Shown one piece after another: positions 32,247 to 41,072 of a stretch of DNA of 50,527 bases (positions within the stretch are counted from its first letter, which is position 1; the number at the start of each line of letters is the position of its first letter). Source of the stretch: JAIRNF01 sp031550925 (GTDB lineage Bacteria > Bacteroidota > Bacteroidia > Bacteroidales > UBA932). Location: NCBI GenBank assembly GCA_031550925.1, contig JAVBOE010000027.1, positions 1 to 50,527 on the forward strand. The letters run 5' to 3'. A program made the position numbers and the translations under genes. A model generated the notes under the pieces. The model saw only the letters and a program-made list of their open reading frames with translations, was not told the origin of the DNA and ran no database searches.

Positions 32247-33893
32247 ATGAAAGAACAATCTTACGCACAAGGGGCCTCCACCGTACCTTTAATGGGAGAT
32301 ACATTAGGCGAGAATCTTCGGAAAATTACAGAAAAGTATGGCGATAGAGAAGCGCTGGTAGTAGTATCACAAGGCTACAGAGCAACATACAGCCAGCTTT
32401 GGGAGCAGATAACCACCGTTGCAAAAGCCCTACTTGCTTTTGGGGTACAGAAAGGCGACCGTGTAGGTATATGGTCGGCCAACCGCTACGAGTGGGTGCT
32501 TATGCAGTTTGCCGTTCCGCGCGTAGGGGGTATTCTCGTAAATATTAACCCCGGATATAAACAATCGGGATTAGAATATGCGCTTAAGCAATCGGAAGTA
32601 AGCCTACTGGTTACAGCGCAAAATTTCCGTCAGACCGACTATATCGAAATGCTAAACCAAATTCGCCCTCATTGTGAATACCCTAGTAAAACGGTTATTT
32701 TAGGGCGCAACTGGGATGCGTTTCTTTCTTTAGCAACAAAAATAAGCGACAAACAGCTGGAAGAGCGCGAGTCTTCAGTCGGCTTCGATGATCCTGTAAA
32801 TATACAATACACATCGGGTACTACAGGCTATCCTAAGGGGGCAACACTTACCCACCATAACATCCTAAATAACGGCTTTTTTATTGGCGAACGGATGTAC
32901 TTTAGCGAGAAGGATAGAGTATGTATCCCTGTTCCGTTCTACCACTGTTTTGGGATGGTTTTAGCCAATATGGCCTGTGTAACGCATGGCTCATGTATGG
33001 TTGTCCCCGGAGAGGTTTTTGAGTCTGAGCTGGTAATGAAAACCGTACAAGACGAGAAGTGTACTGCTCTTTACGGCGTACCTACCATGTTTATTGCAGA
33101 GCTGGAGCATCCTAACTTTAGCAAGTACGATTTCTCTACATTGCGCACAGGCATTATGGCCGGGTCGCTATGCCCGAGAGATACGATGGAAAAGGTTGTA
33201 AACCTGATGAACATGAAAGAGGTCACCATCTGCTATGGCATGACCGAAACTTCGCCTGTTTCAACTCAAACTGTACCCGAAGACCCATTTGAAAAACGAG
33301 TAGGTTCGGTAGGAAAGGTACATCCGCATGTTGAGATTAAGATTATCGACCCGCAAACAGGTCAAATAGTTCCTCGTGGCGAGAAAGGCGAGCTTTGTAC
33401 ACGCGGTTACTCCGTAATGCTAGGCTACTGGAATAACGAAAAAGATACACAAAATGCTATCGACCGCAACCGCTGGATGCATACTGGAGATTTGGGCACA
33501 ATGGATGATGAAGGATATGTAAACATTGTAGGACGCATAAAAGATATCATCATTCGTGGTGGCGAAAATATATCACCTAAAGAGGTTGAAGATTTTATCC
33601 GTAAGCACGAGGGTGTTGTAGATGTTCAGGTAATTGGTGTTCCGAGCCATAAATACGGAGAAGAGGTAATGGCGTGGGTTATACTGCGCGAAGGCTATGA
33701 AGATATTGATGCAGACTCACTACTCCGCTACTGCAAAGGACGTATCGCAACGTTTAAAACCCCAAAATACTGGAAATTTGTAACAGAGTTTCCGATGACT
33801 GTTACTGGTAAAATACGTAAGGTTGAAATGCGCGAAATATCTGCCAAAGAGCTAGGACTGGATAGCATTAACGGCATACATACCGAAGACTAG
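32247..33893 (+). CDS. AMP-binding acyl-CoA synthetase (ACSF2/FadD-like)
   Basis: A 548-residue member of the adenylate-forming family, which activates a carboxylic acid with ATP and transfers it to CoA. The P-loop is YTSGTTGYPKGATLTH, the A5 motif is CYGMTETSPVS, the A7 motif is YVNIVGRIKDIIIRGGENISPKEVED, and the catalytic lysine region near the end reads FPMTVTGKIRKVEMRE. The pattern is closest to medium/long-chain acyl-CoA synthetases of the ACSF2 type. Substrate chain length cannot be read. It seems monocistronic; a GTCATTTC palindrome followed by T5 (33966-33999) may be its terminator. Confidence 0.92.
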   Translation: MKEQSYAQGASTVPLMGDTLGENLRKITEKYGDREALVVVSQGYRATYSQLWEQITTVAKALLAFGVQKGDRVGIWSANRYEWVLMQFAVPRVGGILVNINPGYKQSGLEYALKQSEVSLLVTAQNFRQTDYIEMLNQIRPHCEYPSKTVILGRNWDAFLSLATKISDKQLEERESSVGFDDPVNIQYTSGTTGYPKGATLTHHNILNNGFFIGERMYFSEKDRVCIPVPFYHCFGMVLANMACVTHGSCMVVPGEVFESELVMKTVQDEKCTALYGVPTMFIAELEHPNFSKYDFSTLRTGIMAGSLCPRDTMEKVVNLMNMKEVTICYGMTETSPVSTQTVPEDPFEKRVGSVGKVHPHVEIKIIDPQTGQIVPRGEKGELCTRGYSVMLGYWNNEKDTQNAIDRNRWMHTGDLGTMDDEGYVNIVGRIKDIIIRGGENISPKEVEDFIRKHEGVVDVQVIGVPSHKYGEEVMAWVILREGYEDIDADSLLRYCKGRIATFKTPKYWKFVTEFPMTVTGKIRKVEMREISAKELGLDSINGIHTED

Positions 33894-33994
33894 CTAATGT
33901 GCTAATGTGAGGATGTGGAAATGTAGTAATGAAAAGATGTGACGCGGAAAAAAGCTCAACGCTTTAGTCATTTCTCACTGCGTTCGAAATGACG
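33893..33994. repeat. GCTAATGT tandem and GTCATTTC palindrome
   Basis: Two GCTAATGT copies (33893-33908) lead into degenerate ATGTG-rich sequence. GTCATTTC (33967-33974) and GAAATGAC (33986-33993) form a hairpin of the same family as 42095-42177, and GTTTTTG follows, so it can end transcription of the acyl-CoA synthetase gene. Confidence 0.6.
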
Positions 33995-34050
33995 TTTTTG
34001 TCTCTGTACACATATCGCAATACGTACTATTACAAACGTAATACCGTAAT

Positions 34051-34084
34051 AAAAAAGCCGCTTGAAATTTCAAGCGGCTTTTTT
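34051..34084. terminator. Bidirectional terminator between converging genes
   Basis: A perfect palindrome: A6-GCCGCTTGAAA (34051-34067) against its complement ending in T6 (34068-34084). It serves the acyl-CoA synthetase gene and the TPR lipoprotein gene. Confidence 0.9.
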
Positions 34085-34100
34085 ATTTATCCATTGCTGA

Positions 34101-35771
34101 TTAGATAGAGCTGGCAAATTTTACAAACTCAATATCGTTTTGTGCTTTAGCCTTTAAAGAAGGATCTTTAGCATAAGCAGCATTTAAGTAAGTAGAAACA
34201 TTGCTAGCATTGCCCTTACGTGCGGCAATAACTGCTCTTAGGTAAGAAGCCTTACCGCTATCAAGCTTAGCAAGAATATTATCGGCAGCATCAAGCTTGT
34301 CGGTTAAAACAAGAGCAAGCGCTTCGTTATATGTACCTGTTCCAGACAATGCGCTGGCAGCAGCATCATACTGTCCTTTATAGATAGAAACAATACCTGC
34401 GTTTTGTTTAGCAGCAGCTGAGCCTGACTCGCTGAATAGCTGATAAGCATTGTCAACATTACCTTCTGCTAAAGCTATAAGACCTTGGTCGTTCTTAGCA
34501 GCAGCAGCTTTGCTCTTTACAGAGTTAACAGCAGCTTTTGCACTAGCAATATCTCCTTGAGCAAGGTAAGCGCTAGCTAAGTTAGTATACGCTCTGTCAT
34601 CGCCATACTTATCAGCAGCTTTCTTGTAAAGCTTAGCCTTAGTAGGTAGATCGTTGTAAAGAGTAGCAGCATATAGTAAAGCTTCGTTATCAAGGCTTTC
34701 GATATTGTTAGCGTTAACCATAGCCTTAAGCTCATCATTGGTGTAGTTAGCAACCTGTACTTTTGCTACCATTACAGAACGACGAAGTTCAGGAAGAATC
34801 TTATCTTCAAGAATCTTAAACACCTTAGACATGTTTCTTAGCTCTTGTTCGCGAGTTGTAGGATCGCTGTACATTGAAAGAACGCGAAGAATAAGATCTT
34901 TATCTTGAATGTTAGAAGCAGCAACTAACTCTTTGAAACCTTCCCAGTCTTCAGCAGTATTCTTTGCATTAACAGTTCCGCCAGCTTCAACTTTATCTTT
35001 CTTCAAAAGACCCTGAAGAGCTTCTTGCGCGGTTTTACCTCTGTCAATAGAAAGCTTTTCGTTTACGTTGTAACGACCTTCAGGAGAAGCATAAGAATCA
35101 ACATCTAATCCCTGGTATTGTTTTCTAGGATCTTTTTCAGCTTCTTCAATAAACTTCTTAAGCTCAGTAATTTCAGCCTTAGTAAGTTCGGTCTTTCTAA
35201 CATCCGAACGGTTAACTACGTACTTAATTTCACCTTCTTTACTTTCGCTAAGGAATGGTTGATATCTGTCGCTTTCATAAGTATAGATACCTTGTGTGCT
35301 AACCAGCTTATAGGTAGCAATTGCTCCATCGGCTAGCTTATAAGGCTGGTTGTATGGAAGATTTTCTCCTTTATGAACAAGCGTAGCGCGAAGCTCTAAA
35401 CGGCTCTTTTCCATACCCGGCTTGTAGTCAAATTTTACAGACTGAGTAGTTGAACCACCTGTAGTTGCGATAACATCGTAGTTGTCGGTTACTTTTGCTC
35501 CCTGTAACATTTTTTCAGGTCCGGCAACTTCGCCACCTTGATAAACAAGAACCGGTTGAAGCTTAAGAACTGCTTTCTTGTGGAAATATCCATCAGGGAA
35601 GGTTGCTGTCCAGCGGGCAACAATTTCATCATTCTTTATTTCTAATACTTGAGGTGTACATTGTACACTAACTTGATCAGCATTCTTTATCATTTTCTTT
35701 GGGCTGTTACAAGACGTGAAAATGAGTAAAGTTGCTAATACTGTAGCAAATGATAATAAGGACTTTTTCAT
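34101..35771 (-). CDS. TPR-containing lipoprotein with OmpA-like segment
   Basis: A 556-residue lipoprotein (lipobox FTSC, Cys21). Three parts can be seen: an N-terminal beta-rich domain (about 30-190), a segment with VDSYASPEGRYNVNEKLSIDRGKTAQEALQ (about 220-255) that matches the OmpA-type pattern SxxGxxxxNxxLSxxRA, and a C-terminal TPR solenoid (about 350-556) with repeats such as AYTNLASAYLAQGDIASAKAAVNSV. The codon use is biased to a few codons, as in highly expressed genes. It is probably attached to the outer membrane. Relatives occur widely in Bacteroidales; the function is not known to me. A TAnnTTTG box (CAAATATA on plus, 35826-35833) lies 55 bp upstream. Confidence 0.8.
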   Translation of the reverse strand: MKKSLLSFATVLATLLIFTSCNSPKKMIKNADQVSVQCTPQVLEIKNDEIVARWTATFPDGYFHKKAVLKLQPVLVYQGGEVAGPEKMLQGAKVTDNYDVIATTGGSTTQSVKFDYKPGMEKSRLELRATLVHKGENLPYNQPYKLADGAIATYKLVSTQGIYTYESDRYQPFLSESKEGEIKYVVNRSDVRKTELTKAEITELKKFIEEAEKDPRKQYQGLDVDSYASPEGRYNVNEKLSIDRGKTAQEALQGLLKKDKVEAGGTVNAKNTAEDWEGFKELVAASNIQDKDLILRVLSMYSDPTTREQELRNMSKVFKILEDKILPELRRSVMVAKVQVANYTNDELKAMVNANNIESLDNEALLYAATLYNDLPTKAKLYKKAADKYGDDRAYTNLASAYLAQGDIASAKAAVNSVKSKAAAAKNDQGLIALAEGNVDNAYQLFSESGSAAAKQNAGIVSIYKGQYDAAASALSGTGTYNEALALVLTDKLDAADNILAKLDSGKASYLRAVIAARKGNASNVSTYLNAAYAKDPSLKAKAQNDIEFVKFASSI

Positions 35772-36010
35772 AATTATAGAGTTAATTAGTTAAACTACGC
35801 ATTAATGGTACATATTATGCAATTACAAATATACAAAACTTATGGATACTTTTAATGGTTTACATCTACTTATTTGACATATACTATATTAAGTACTTGT
35901 TATCTTTTCAAAAAAAAGTAGCTATAAATCAAACAAGCAGGAAGTTAATATTGTTCAATCAATAGTATATTCTTCACTCAACTTAAAACTTTCAATAGCC
36001 AAGTATTTAA
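35772..36010. other. Intergenic region upstream of the TPR lipoprotein gene
   Basis: Contains the putative minus-strand -7 box at 35826-35833. The rest is AT-rich sequence in which I see no hairpin that would clearly end the prolyl oligopeptidase transcript from the other side's neighbour or any small ORF. Confidence 0.4.
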
Positions 36011-38134
36011 TCAAAATTTTGGCGTAATACCCATATTATAAAATATAAACGAATAGATATCAGTCACTTCCTGAATAGATACCGAAGTAGGCTTTCCTGC
36101 TCCATGCCCTGCATTTGTCTGTATGCGAACTAACATTGGATTTTTTCTATCTTTCTGCTTTTCTTGCAACGTTGCAATATACTTAAACGAGTGCGCAGGC
36201 ACTACTCGGTCATCGTGATCTCCAGTAGTAACCAGCGTTGCAGGATAATCAACATCGCTTTTTATGTTGTGCAGCGGAGAATACTTATATAAGTATTGAA
36301 ACTCTTCTTCGTTATCGCTCGAGCCATAATCGCCGGTCCAAGCTCTACCAATAGTAAACTTATGGAAGCGTAGCATATCCATTACTCCAACCTGGGGAAT
36401 AGCAACACCAAACAAATCGGGACGCTGGTTTATAACAGCACCCACCAGCAAGCCACCGTTAGAGCCGCCTTGTACCGCCAGCTTAGCTGACGATGTATAT
36501 TTTTGGTTTACAAGATATTCTCCCGCAGCAATAAAATCGTCGAATACGTTTTGCTTTTGCAGCTTGGTACCCGCTTCATGCCATTTTTCGCCATACTCAC
36601 CACCACCGCGAATGTTAGCCATTGCATATACTCCACCTTGCTCTAGCCACGCCAAACGATGCGCGCTAAAACCGGGTGTCATACTAATATTAAATCCGCC
36701 ATATCCGTATAGTAAAGTCGGATTCGTTCCATCCATTGCTATACCTTTTTTATGTATGATAAACATCGGAACCTTTGTTCCATCCTTGCTAGTATAGAAT
36801 ACCTGATGAGTTTCGTAGCTATCAAAAGCAAAATCTATGCTGGGTTTAAAGTATTCGGTGTAGCTGTTTTCTTTTACATCATACTTATAAATAACTGTTG
36901 GGAAAGTGAACGATGTAAACGTAAAGTAAGCCGTATTTTCTTTTGCTTTACCATATATTCCGCTGCATGAGCCAAAACCCGGAAGCTTTACCTCGTCAAT
37001 ATACTTACCATCAAGATCGAAAATCTTAACTTCGCTACGCGCATCTTTTAAGTACGATGCGAAAAGCCTGCCTCCTGCATAGCTTACATTACCCATTACG
37101 TTTTCGCTTTCGGGAATAAGGTCTTTTACGTTTGCTATTTTAGGATTATTGGCATCTACAACTACTAACCTATAGTTTGGTGCACCATAGTTTGTTTGGA
37201 GGTATAGCTTTCCGTTAATATGATCTAGCACCCCCCAATCCTTATCAAAGCTGTCGTTAAACTGAACAAACGGGCCGTCTTTTTCTAGATTTTTAACATA
37301 TAGTATGTTTCCACTTGTAGCCTGACTTTGATAAACGATAAGGTATTTCTCATCATCGGTTACGCTTGCGCTGTGGTTACGCAACGGATTATCTTTATCC
37401 ATAAAGATAAGCTTATCGTTTTCTTGCTTGTCGCCAAGCTTATGGTAGCACACTTTATGAAACTCGTTTTTGGTAGTCAGCTCTGCTCCTGCTTGGGGTG
37501 CATCGTAACGGCTATAGAAAAATCCATCGCCATACCAAGAAATACCGGAAAATTTAATCCACTTTAGCTCATCGCTCAACTTTTCGCCAGTTGCAGGATC
37601 CAACACGTAAGCAGTATTCCAGTCCGATCCGCTCTCTGATATCATATAGGCGACATACTTACCATCTTCTCTGGCAGACAGTCCGCTTAACGAAATCTTA
37701 CCATCTTCCGACATCTTATTGGGATCGATAAGCACTCGTTCTTCCCCGTCCTCTCCTTTCTTTATGTAGATAACATTCTGGTTCTGCAGCCCATCGTTTT
37801 TAGAGTAAATGTAAAAATCGCCATACTTAGAAGGGGCTGTTTGCTTAGGATAGTTCCACAGCTTAGTAATACGTTCTTTTAGCGCATCACGAAAAGGTAT
37901 CGCATCAAGATAGGCAAACGTTACTTTATTTTCTTCTATAACCCATGCCTTGGTCTCTTCAGAGTTATCGTCTTCCAGCCAATGGTAAGGATCGTCAACT
38001 TTTACTCCAAAATATTCGTCAACATGATCTATTTTTTTTGTCTCGGGATAAACAGGCTTAGCAGGTCCAGATGATTGGCCCCCACATGAATATAACAATA
38101 CCATAGCGGCAATTGGTGCAATTATTTTTTTCAT
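36011..38134 (-). CDS. Prolyl oligopeptidase family serine peptidase (S9A), lipoprotein
   Basis: A 707-residue peptidase that cleaves after proline in short peptides. The start at 38134 (MKKIIAPIAAMVLLYSCGG) gives a lipoprotein signal with lipobox LYSC; a frame from 38161 would add nine residues. The N-terminal part DYFGVKVDDPYHWLEDDNSEETKAWVIEEN is the classical S9A start, followed by a seven-blade propeller and the alpha/beta hydrolase domain with the nucleophile in VQGGSNGGLL, the aspartate in TGDHDDRVVP and the histidine in NAGHGAGKP. The lipid anchor places it in the periplasm or outside. A nested palindrome covers its putative -7 box (38181-38214). Confidence 0.95.
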   Translation of the reverse strand: MKKIIAPIAAMVLLYSCGGQSSGPAKPVYPETKKIDHVDEYFGVKVDDPYHWLEDDNSEETKAWVIEENKVTFAYLDAIPFRDALKERITKLWNYPKQTAPSKYGDFYIYSKNDGLQNQNVIYIKKGEDGEERVLIDPNKMSEDGKISLSGLSAREDGKYVAYMISESGSDWNTAYVLDPATGEKLSDELKWIKFSGISWYGDGFFYSRYDAPQAGAELTTKNEFHKVCYHKLGDKQENDKLIFMDKDNPLRNHSASVTDDEKYLIVYQSQATSGNILYVKNLEKDGPFVQFNDSFDKDWGVLDHINGKLYLQTNYGAPNYRLVVVDANNPKIANVKDLIPESENVMGNVSYAGGRLFASYLKDARSEVKIFDLDGKYIDEVKLPGFGSCSGIYGKAKENTAYFTFTSFTFPTVIYKYDVKENSYTEYFKPSIDFAFDSYETHQVFYTSKDGTKVPMFIIHKKGIAMDGTNPTLLYGYGGFNISMTPGFSAHRLAWLEQGGVYAMANIRGGGEYGEKWHEAGTKLQKQNVFDDFIAAGEYLVNQKYTSSAKLAVQGGSNGGLLVGAVINQRPDLFGVAIPQVGVMDMLRFHKFTIGRAWTGDYGSSDNEEEFQYLYKYSPLHNIKSDVDYPATLVTTGDHDDRVVPAHSFKYIATLQEKQKDRKNPMLVRIQTNAGHGAGKPTSVSIQEVTDIYSFIFYNMGITPKF

Positions 38135-38180
38135 TGTTAAGGTAAGTTTTGGATTAAACAAATACCAGCCAATAGGAGAA

Positions 38181-38214
38181 AGGCTATCCTACAAATGTAG
38201 TAAAAAGATAGCCT
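38181..38214. promoter_or_regulatory. Nested palindrome over the -7 box of the S9A gene / 3' of osmC
   Basis: AGGCTATC (38181-38188) pairs with GATAGCCT (38207-38214), with CTAC-AAAT-GTAG nested inside (38189-38200). The minus-strand -7 box TACATTTG (38199-38192) lies within it. It may be an operator for the S9A gene, a weak terminator for osmC, or both. Confidence 0.45.
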
Positions 38215-38285
38215 CATCTATAATTTTTAAGAATGTTTTTGAGCTTGCTCTTTAGAATAACCAATAGATGCAAACATCTACTCCT

Positions 38286-38696
38286 TTACTCTTTAAACTT
38301 AAATGTAATTGTTTTCTTTATATCGGGATGAAGGCTGTTTGCAACAGGGCATTCGTTAGCAGCCAACTCCATCAGCTTACGTTCTTTATCTGTATAGCGA
38401 TTGTGCGGAAAAGTCATCTCAACAATAATCTCCACTACCCTACGGGGGTTGGTTCCCATTACTTTGGTTGTCATTACCTCTGTTCCGTCAATATCAAACC
38501 CGTAGGTTTTAGCCGAAAGCCCCATAATGGTTAAGATACAGCTTGCCAGCGATGCTGCAAACATATCGGTTGGCGAGAAAAATTCGCCCTTACCATGATT
38601 ATCGGTTGGTGCATCGGTAACAATCTTATTGCCCGACTGCAAGTGGGTAATCTCTGTCCTAAGATCACCTAAATATACGGTTTTAGCAGTTGCCAT
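38286..38696 (-). CDS. OsmC family protein (peroxide/redox)
   Basis: A 136-residue OsmC-fold protein. The two reactive cysteines are visible as Cys53 in FAASLASCILTIMG and Cys116 in ANECPVANSLHPDI, with the usual N-terminal segment SGNKIVTDAPTDNHGKGEFFSPTDM. OsmC/Ohr-type proteins are dimeric thiol peroxidases that reduce organic hydroperoxides; this one belongs to the short YhfA/OsmC-like group, whose substrate is less certain. Cytoplasmic. It is monocistronic, and its promoter uses a -33 box that lies inside a fold-back repeat. Confidence 0.9.
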   Translation of the reverse strand: MATAKTVYLGDLRTEITHLQSGNKIVTDAPTDNHGKGEFFSPTDMFAASLASCILTIMGLSAKTYGFDIDGTEVMTTKVMGTNPRRVVEIIVEMTFPHNRYTDKERKLMELAANECPVANSLHPDIKKTITFKFKE

Positions 38697-38721
38697 AGCT
38701 ATGTTTTTTTTAGTTGAAATA

Positions 38722-38752
38722 CAAAGGTAGTAAAAGCCCCCAAACCCCCAAA
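38722..38752 (-). promoter_or_regulatory. osmC promoter with its -33 box inside a repeat
   Basis: On the minus strand TTTG (38752-38749), 19 bp, TACCTTTG (38729-38722) is an exact match. The TTTG is part of the first palindrome of the fold-back repeat at 38734-38866. Confidence 0.75.
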
Positions 38753-38866
38753 GGGGGCTTAAAAGTCCAAAGTTTAAGGTTTAGAGTTTAAGCGAAGATT
38801 TGTTGAAACCTTAAACTTTTTAAATCACTTAAACCGCTTAAGCCCCCTTTGGGGGTTTGGGGGCTT
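38734..38866. repeat. Nested fold-back repeat with 29-bp perfect arms
   Basis: Left arm 38734-38762 begins AAGCCCCCAAACCCCC and is itself partly palindromic; the right arm 38838-38866 is its exact reverse complement. Inside, AAAGTTTAAGGTTT (38769-38782) pairs exactly with AAACCTTAAACTTT (38806-38819). The element fills nearly the whole osmC-fabD gap. A related element with a different sequence is at 41073-41148. Confidence 0.85.
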
Positions 38867-38873
38867 CTTTATT

Positions 38874-39755
38874 TTACAAGTTTTGCTTGCTTTCAGCCGC
38901 TACGTCTTTGCTGATTTTCTTAATTAAGCCTTGCAACACTGCGCCAGGACCTAGCTCTACAAACTCAGTAGCGCCATCGGCAACCATATTCTGTACGGTT
39001 TGTGTCCAACGCACCGGAGAGGTAAGCTGTGCAATAAGATTCTGCTTAATCATTTCGGGATCGGTATAAGGCTTTGCATCTACATTTTGGTAAACCGGAC
39101 AAATAGGTTTACTGATGTTGGTAGCCTTAATAGCAGCCTCCAGCTTAACACGTGCGGGCTCCATAAGCGGAGAGTGGAACGCACCACCCACCTGAAGAAT
39201 AAGCGCACGCTTCGCACCTGCCGCTTTTAGCTTCTCGCAAGCTTCTTGTACCGCTCCTACCGCGCCGGATATTACCAGCTGCCCGGGACTGTTATAGTTT
39301 GCAGGCACAACAACACCGTCTATCTGCGCGCAAATTTCTTCAACCTTGCTATCTTCTAAACCAAGAATAGCAGCCATTGTAGAAGGTTCCAACTCGCAAG
39401 CCTCTTGCATGGCCAAAGCACGTGCCGATACTAGCTTTAAGCCGTCTTCAAAGTTCATGGCTCCGGCGGTAACCAACGCCGAGAATTCGCCAAGCGAATG
39501 ACCAGCAGTCATATCAGGCTTAAAATCGGGCAGCGATTTTGCCAAAATAACAGAGTGAAGAAAAATAGCAGGCTGGGTAACCTTAGTTTGCTTCAAATCC
39601 TCATCTGTTCCGGCAAACATCAGATCGGTAATTCTGAAACCAAGAATTTCATTTGCCTTTTCGAACATTTCTTTTGCCTGAGGAACGTTGTCGTAAAGGT
39701 CTTTACCCATTCCTACAAACTGAGCGCCCTGCCCCGGAAATACGTATGCTTTCAT
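38874..39755 (-). CDS. fabD: Malonyl-CoA:ACP transacylase FabD
   Basis: A 293-residue enzyme that moves the malonyl group from CoA to acyl carrier protein, supplying fatty acid synthesis. The start MKAYVFPGQGAQFVGMGKDLY, the nucleophile motif AGHSLGEFSAL (Ser87), and GGAFHSPLMEPA (His194) are all present, as is the substrate-binding Arg in SARALAMQEAC. Length is normal. It appears monocistronic and ends 7 bp before the fold-back repeat, whose hairpin may act as terminator. A TAnnTTTG box (CAAATATA on plus, 39825-39832) lies about 70 bp upstream, back-to-back with the tRNA promoter. Confidence 0.97.
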   Translation of the reverse strand: MKAYVFPGQGAQFVGMGKDLYDNVPQAKEMFEKANEILGFRITDLMFAGTDEDLKQTKVTQPAIFLHSVILAKSLPDFKPDMTAGHSLGEFSALVTAGAMNFEDGLKLVSARALAMQEACELEPSTMAAILGLEDSKVEEICAQIDGVVVPANYNSPGQLVISGAVGAVQEACEKLKAAGAKRALILQVGGAFHSPLMEPARVKLEAAIKATNISKPICPVYQNVDAKPYTDPEMIKQNLIAQLTSPVRWTQTVQNMVADGATEFVELGPGAVLQGLIKKISKDVAAESKQNL

Positions 39756-39859
39756 ATAATTTTTTCTAGTTAAACTTCTTTTTTCTGACAGCTTCTTTGT
39801 TTACCCTCAAGTAGCTTGAGAAAGCAAATATAAGGATTTTATAGCAATCGGATTTTTTT

Positions 39860-39867
39860 TACCTTTG
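39860..39867 (+). promoter_or_regulatory. Promoter -7 box of the tRNA-Arg gene
   Basis: TACCTTTG, 24 bp before the tRNA; TTTT (39837-39840) lies 19 bp upstream in the -33 position. Confidence 0.6.
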
Positions 39868-39890
39868 TGCCTCACTTTTATCAGGAATCC

Positions 39891-39964
39891 GGCCCCATAG
39901 TTCAGCTGAATAGAACGTCAGATTCCGGTTCTGAAGGTCGGGGGTTTGAATCCCTCTGGGGTCA
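39891..39964 (+). tRNA. tRNA-Arg (anticodon CCG)
   Basis: A full cloverleaf can be drawn: acceptor GGCCCCA with TGGGGTC (one G-U pair), D stem GTTC/GAAC, anticodon stem TCAGA/TCTGA with loop TTCCGGT, so the anticodon is CCG and it reads CGG codons; T stem GGGGG/CCCTC with loop TTTGAAT; discriminator A at 39964. CCA is not encoded. It stands alone between fabD and the EamA gene. Confidence 0.92.
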
Positions 39965-40080
39965 CTAAGTAAAAAGCGTATCTGCTGAGCTTGATACGCT
40001 TTTTCTTAATATATTGTCAACATTGCCACATTAGTCTTTCTCGCTTCACGTTTTACCCTTTACCCTTCACGTTTTATTGT

Positions 40081-40088
40081 TACTTTTG
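40081..40088 (+). promoter_or_regulatory. Promoter -7 box of the EamA transporter gene
   Basis: TACTTTTG fits TAnnTTTG; no good -33 box is evident. The ATG at 40120 follows 31 bp later, which supports that start. Confidence 0.45.
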
Positions 40089-40119
40089 TGCGCCAAATAA
40101 CCGGCAACCCATAAAAACA

Positions 40120-41016
40120 ATGAAAGCAAAAGGCTACATACTGGCAGCGATATCGGCCATAACATACGGCATGATTCCCCTTTTTGCCGTCCCTCTAAAG
40201 CAAATGCATCTTTCTTTTGACACTGTTCTGTTTTATAGGTTTCTGTTCAGCACTATAGCCATAGGATTGCTTCTTTTATACAAAAAAGCAGATTTTAAAG
40301 TTAACCTGAAAGAGCTAGGAATATTAGCCTTATTGGGTCTTATGTACTCGGGCTCTTCGGAGTTTCTATTCTTAGGCTACGACTATATGCCTGCCGGAGT
40401 TGCCTCTACCATGCTATTTCTATATCCTGTATTGGTGGCAATAATTCTGAGCGTTGGTTTTAAAGAAAAAATATCGTGGATAATCTGGGTTGCCATTGCT
40501 ATTGCTTTTCTTGGAGTTGCCGCTTTAAACGGAGGCGAAGAGGATACTAGAATTTCTGCCATTGGCTTCATCATTCTATTCTTATCTGCCCTTTCATACG
40601 CGCTCTACATGGTTATTGTAAACAAATCTCGCGTAAAGAATATGCAGGGACTGAAAGTTTCTTTTTACTCTATGGCATTCTGTACCGTATTCTTTTTAGG
40701 CAAGGCTGGCATTATGAATTCTTTTCAGCCCATCCCATCAATAGAAGCCGGATTAAATCTAACCTTTTTTGCGCTGATTGCAACGGTTATCTCGCTCGTT
40801 ACGCTGGTAAAAGCAATACAGCTAATAGGTTCAACACCAACATCCATACTGGGTTCTATGGAGCCAATAGTAGCTGTAGCCATAACGATAATCATTTTTC
40901 ACGAACCTTTTACTGTTAACCTTGCCATTGGCATTACGTTGGTATTAGCGGCGGTAATGCTAACCATTCTTTCGGATAAAATCGGGAAAATTAGGTTGAG
41001 AAAGAAAGCTGCTTAA
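40120..41016 (+). CDS. EamA/DMT superfamily transporter
   Basis: A 298-residue protein with ten hydrophobic segments made of two EamA repeats (about 5-135 and 150-290), the drug/metabolite transporter layout (RhaT/YdcZ group). The first repeat begins GYILAAISAITYGMIPLFAVPL, and the second ends with GSMEPIVAVAITIIIFHEPFT, the conserved 'ExE/PV' region of the family. Export of metabolites or amino acids is typical; the substrate is unknown. I chose the ATG at 40120 after the -7 box; the reading frame is open to 39991, but that part encodes a low-complexity aromatic stretch and overlaps the promoter. Confidence 0.9.
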   Translation: MKAKGYILAAISAITYGMIPLFAVPLKQMHLSFDTVLFYRFLFSTIAIGLLLLYKKADFKVNLKELGILALLGLMYSGSSEFLFLGYDYMPAGVASTMLFLYPVLVAIILSVGFKEKISWIIWVAIAIAFLGVAALNGGEEDTRISAIGFIILFLSALSYALYMVIVNKSRVKNMQGLKVSFYSMAFCTVFFLGKAGIMNSFQPIPSIEAGLNLTFFALIATVISLVTLVKAIQLIGSTPTSILGSMEPIVAVAITIIIFHEPFTVNLAIGITLVLAAVMLTILSDKIGKIRLRKKAA

Positions 41017-41072
41017 TTAGCTCAAGCGGCTAACTTACCTCAAGGGGATATCAAAAATACTAATAGCTTGTT

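Noticed and set aside
38734..38866. Insertion sequence or CRISPR as explanation for the fold-back repeats
   Set aside because: No transposase gene lies inside, no regular spacer array exists, and each element is a single hairpin-type unit.
39991..40119. 43-residue N-terminal extension of the EamA transporter
   Set aside because: It would cover the -7 box at 40081 and encodes repetitive Phe/Tyr/His/Pro sequence from a C/T-rich spacer.
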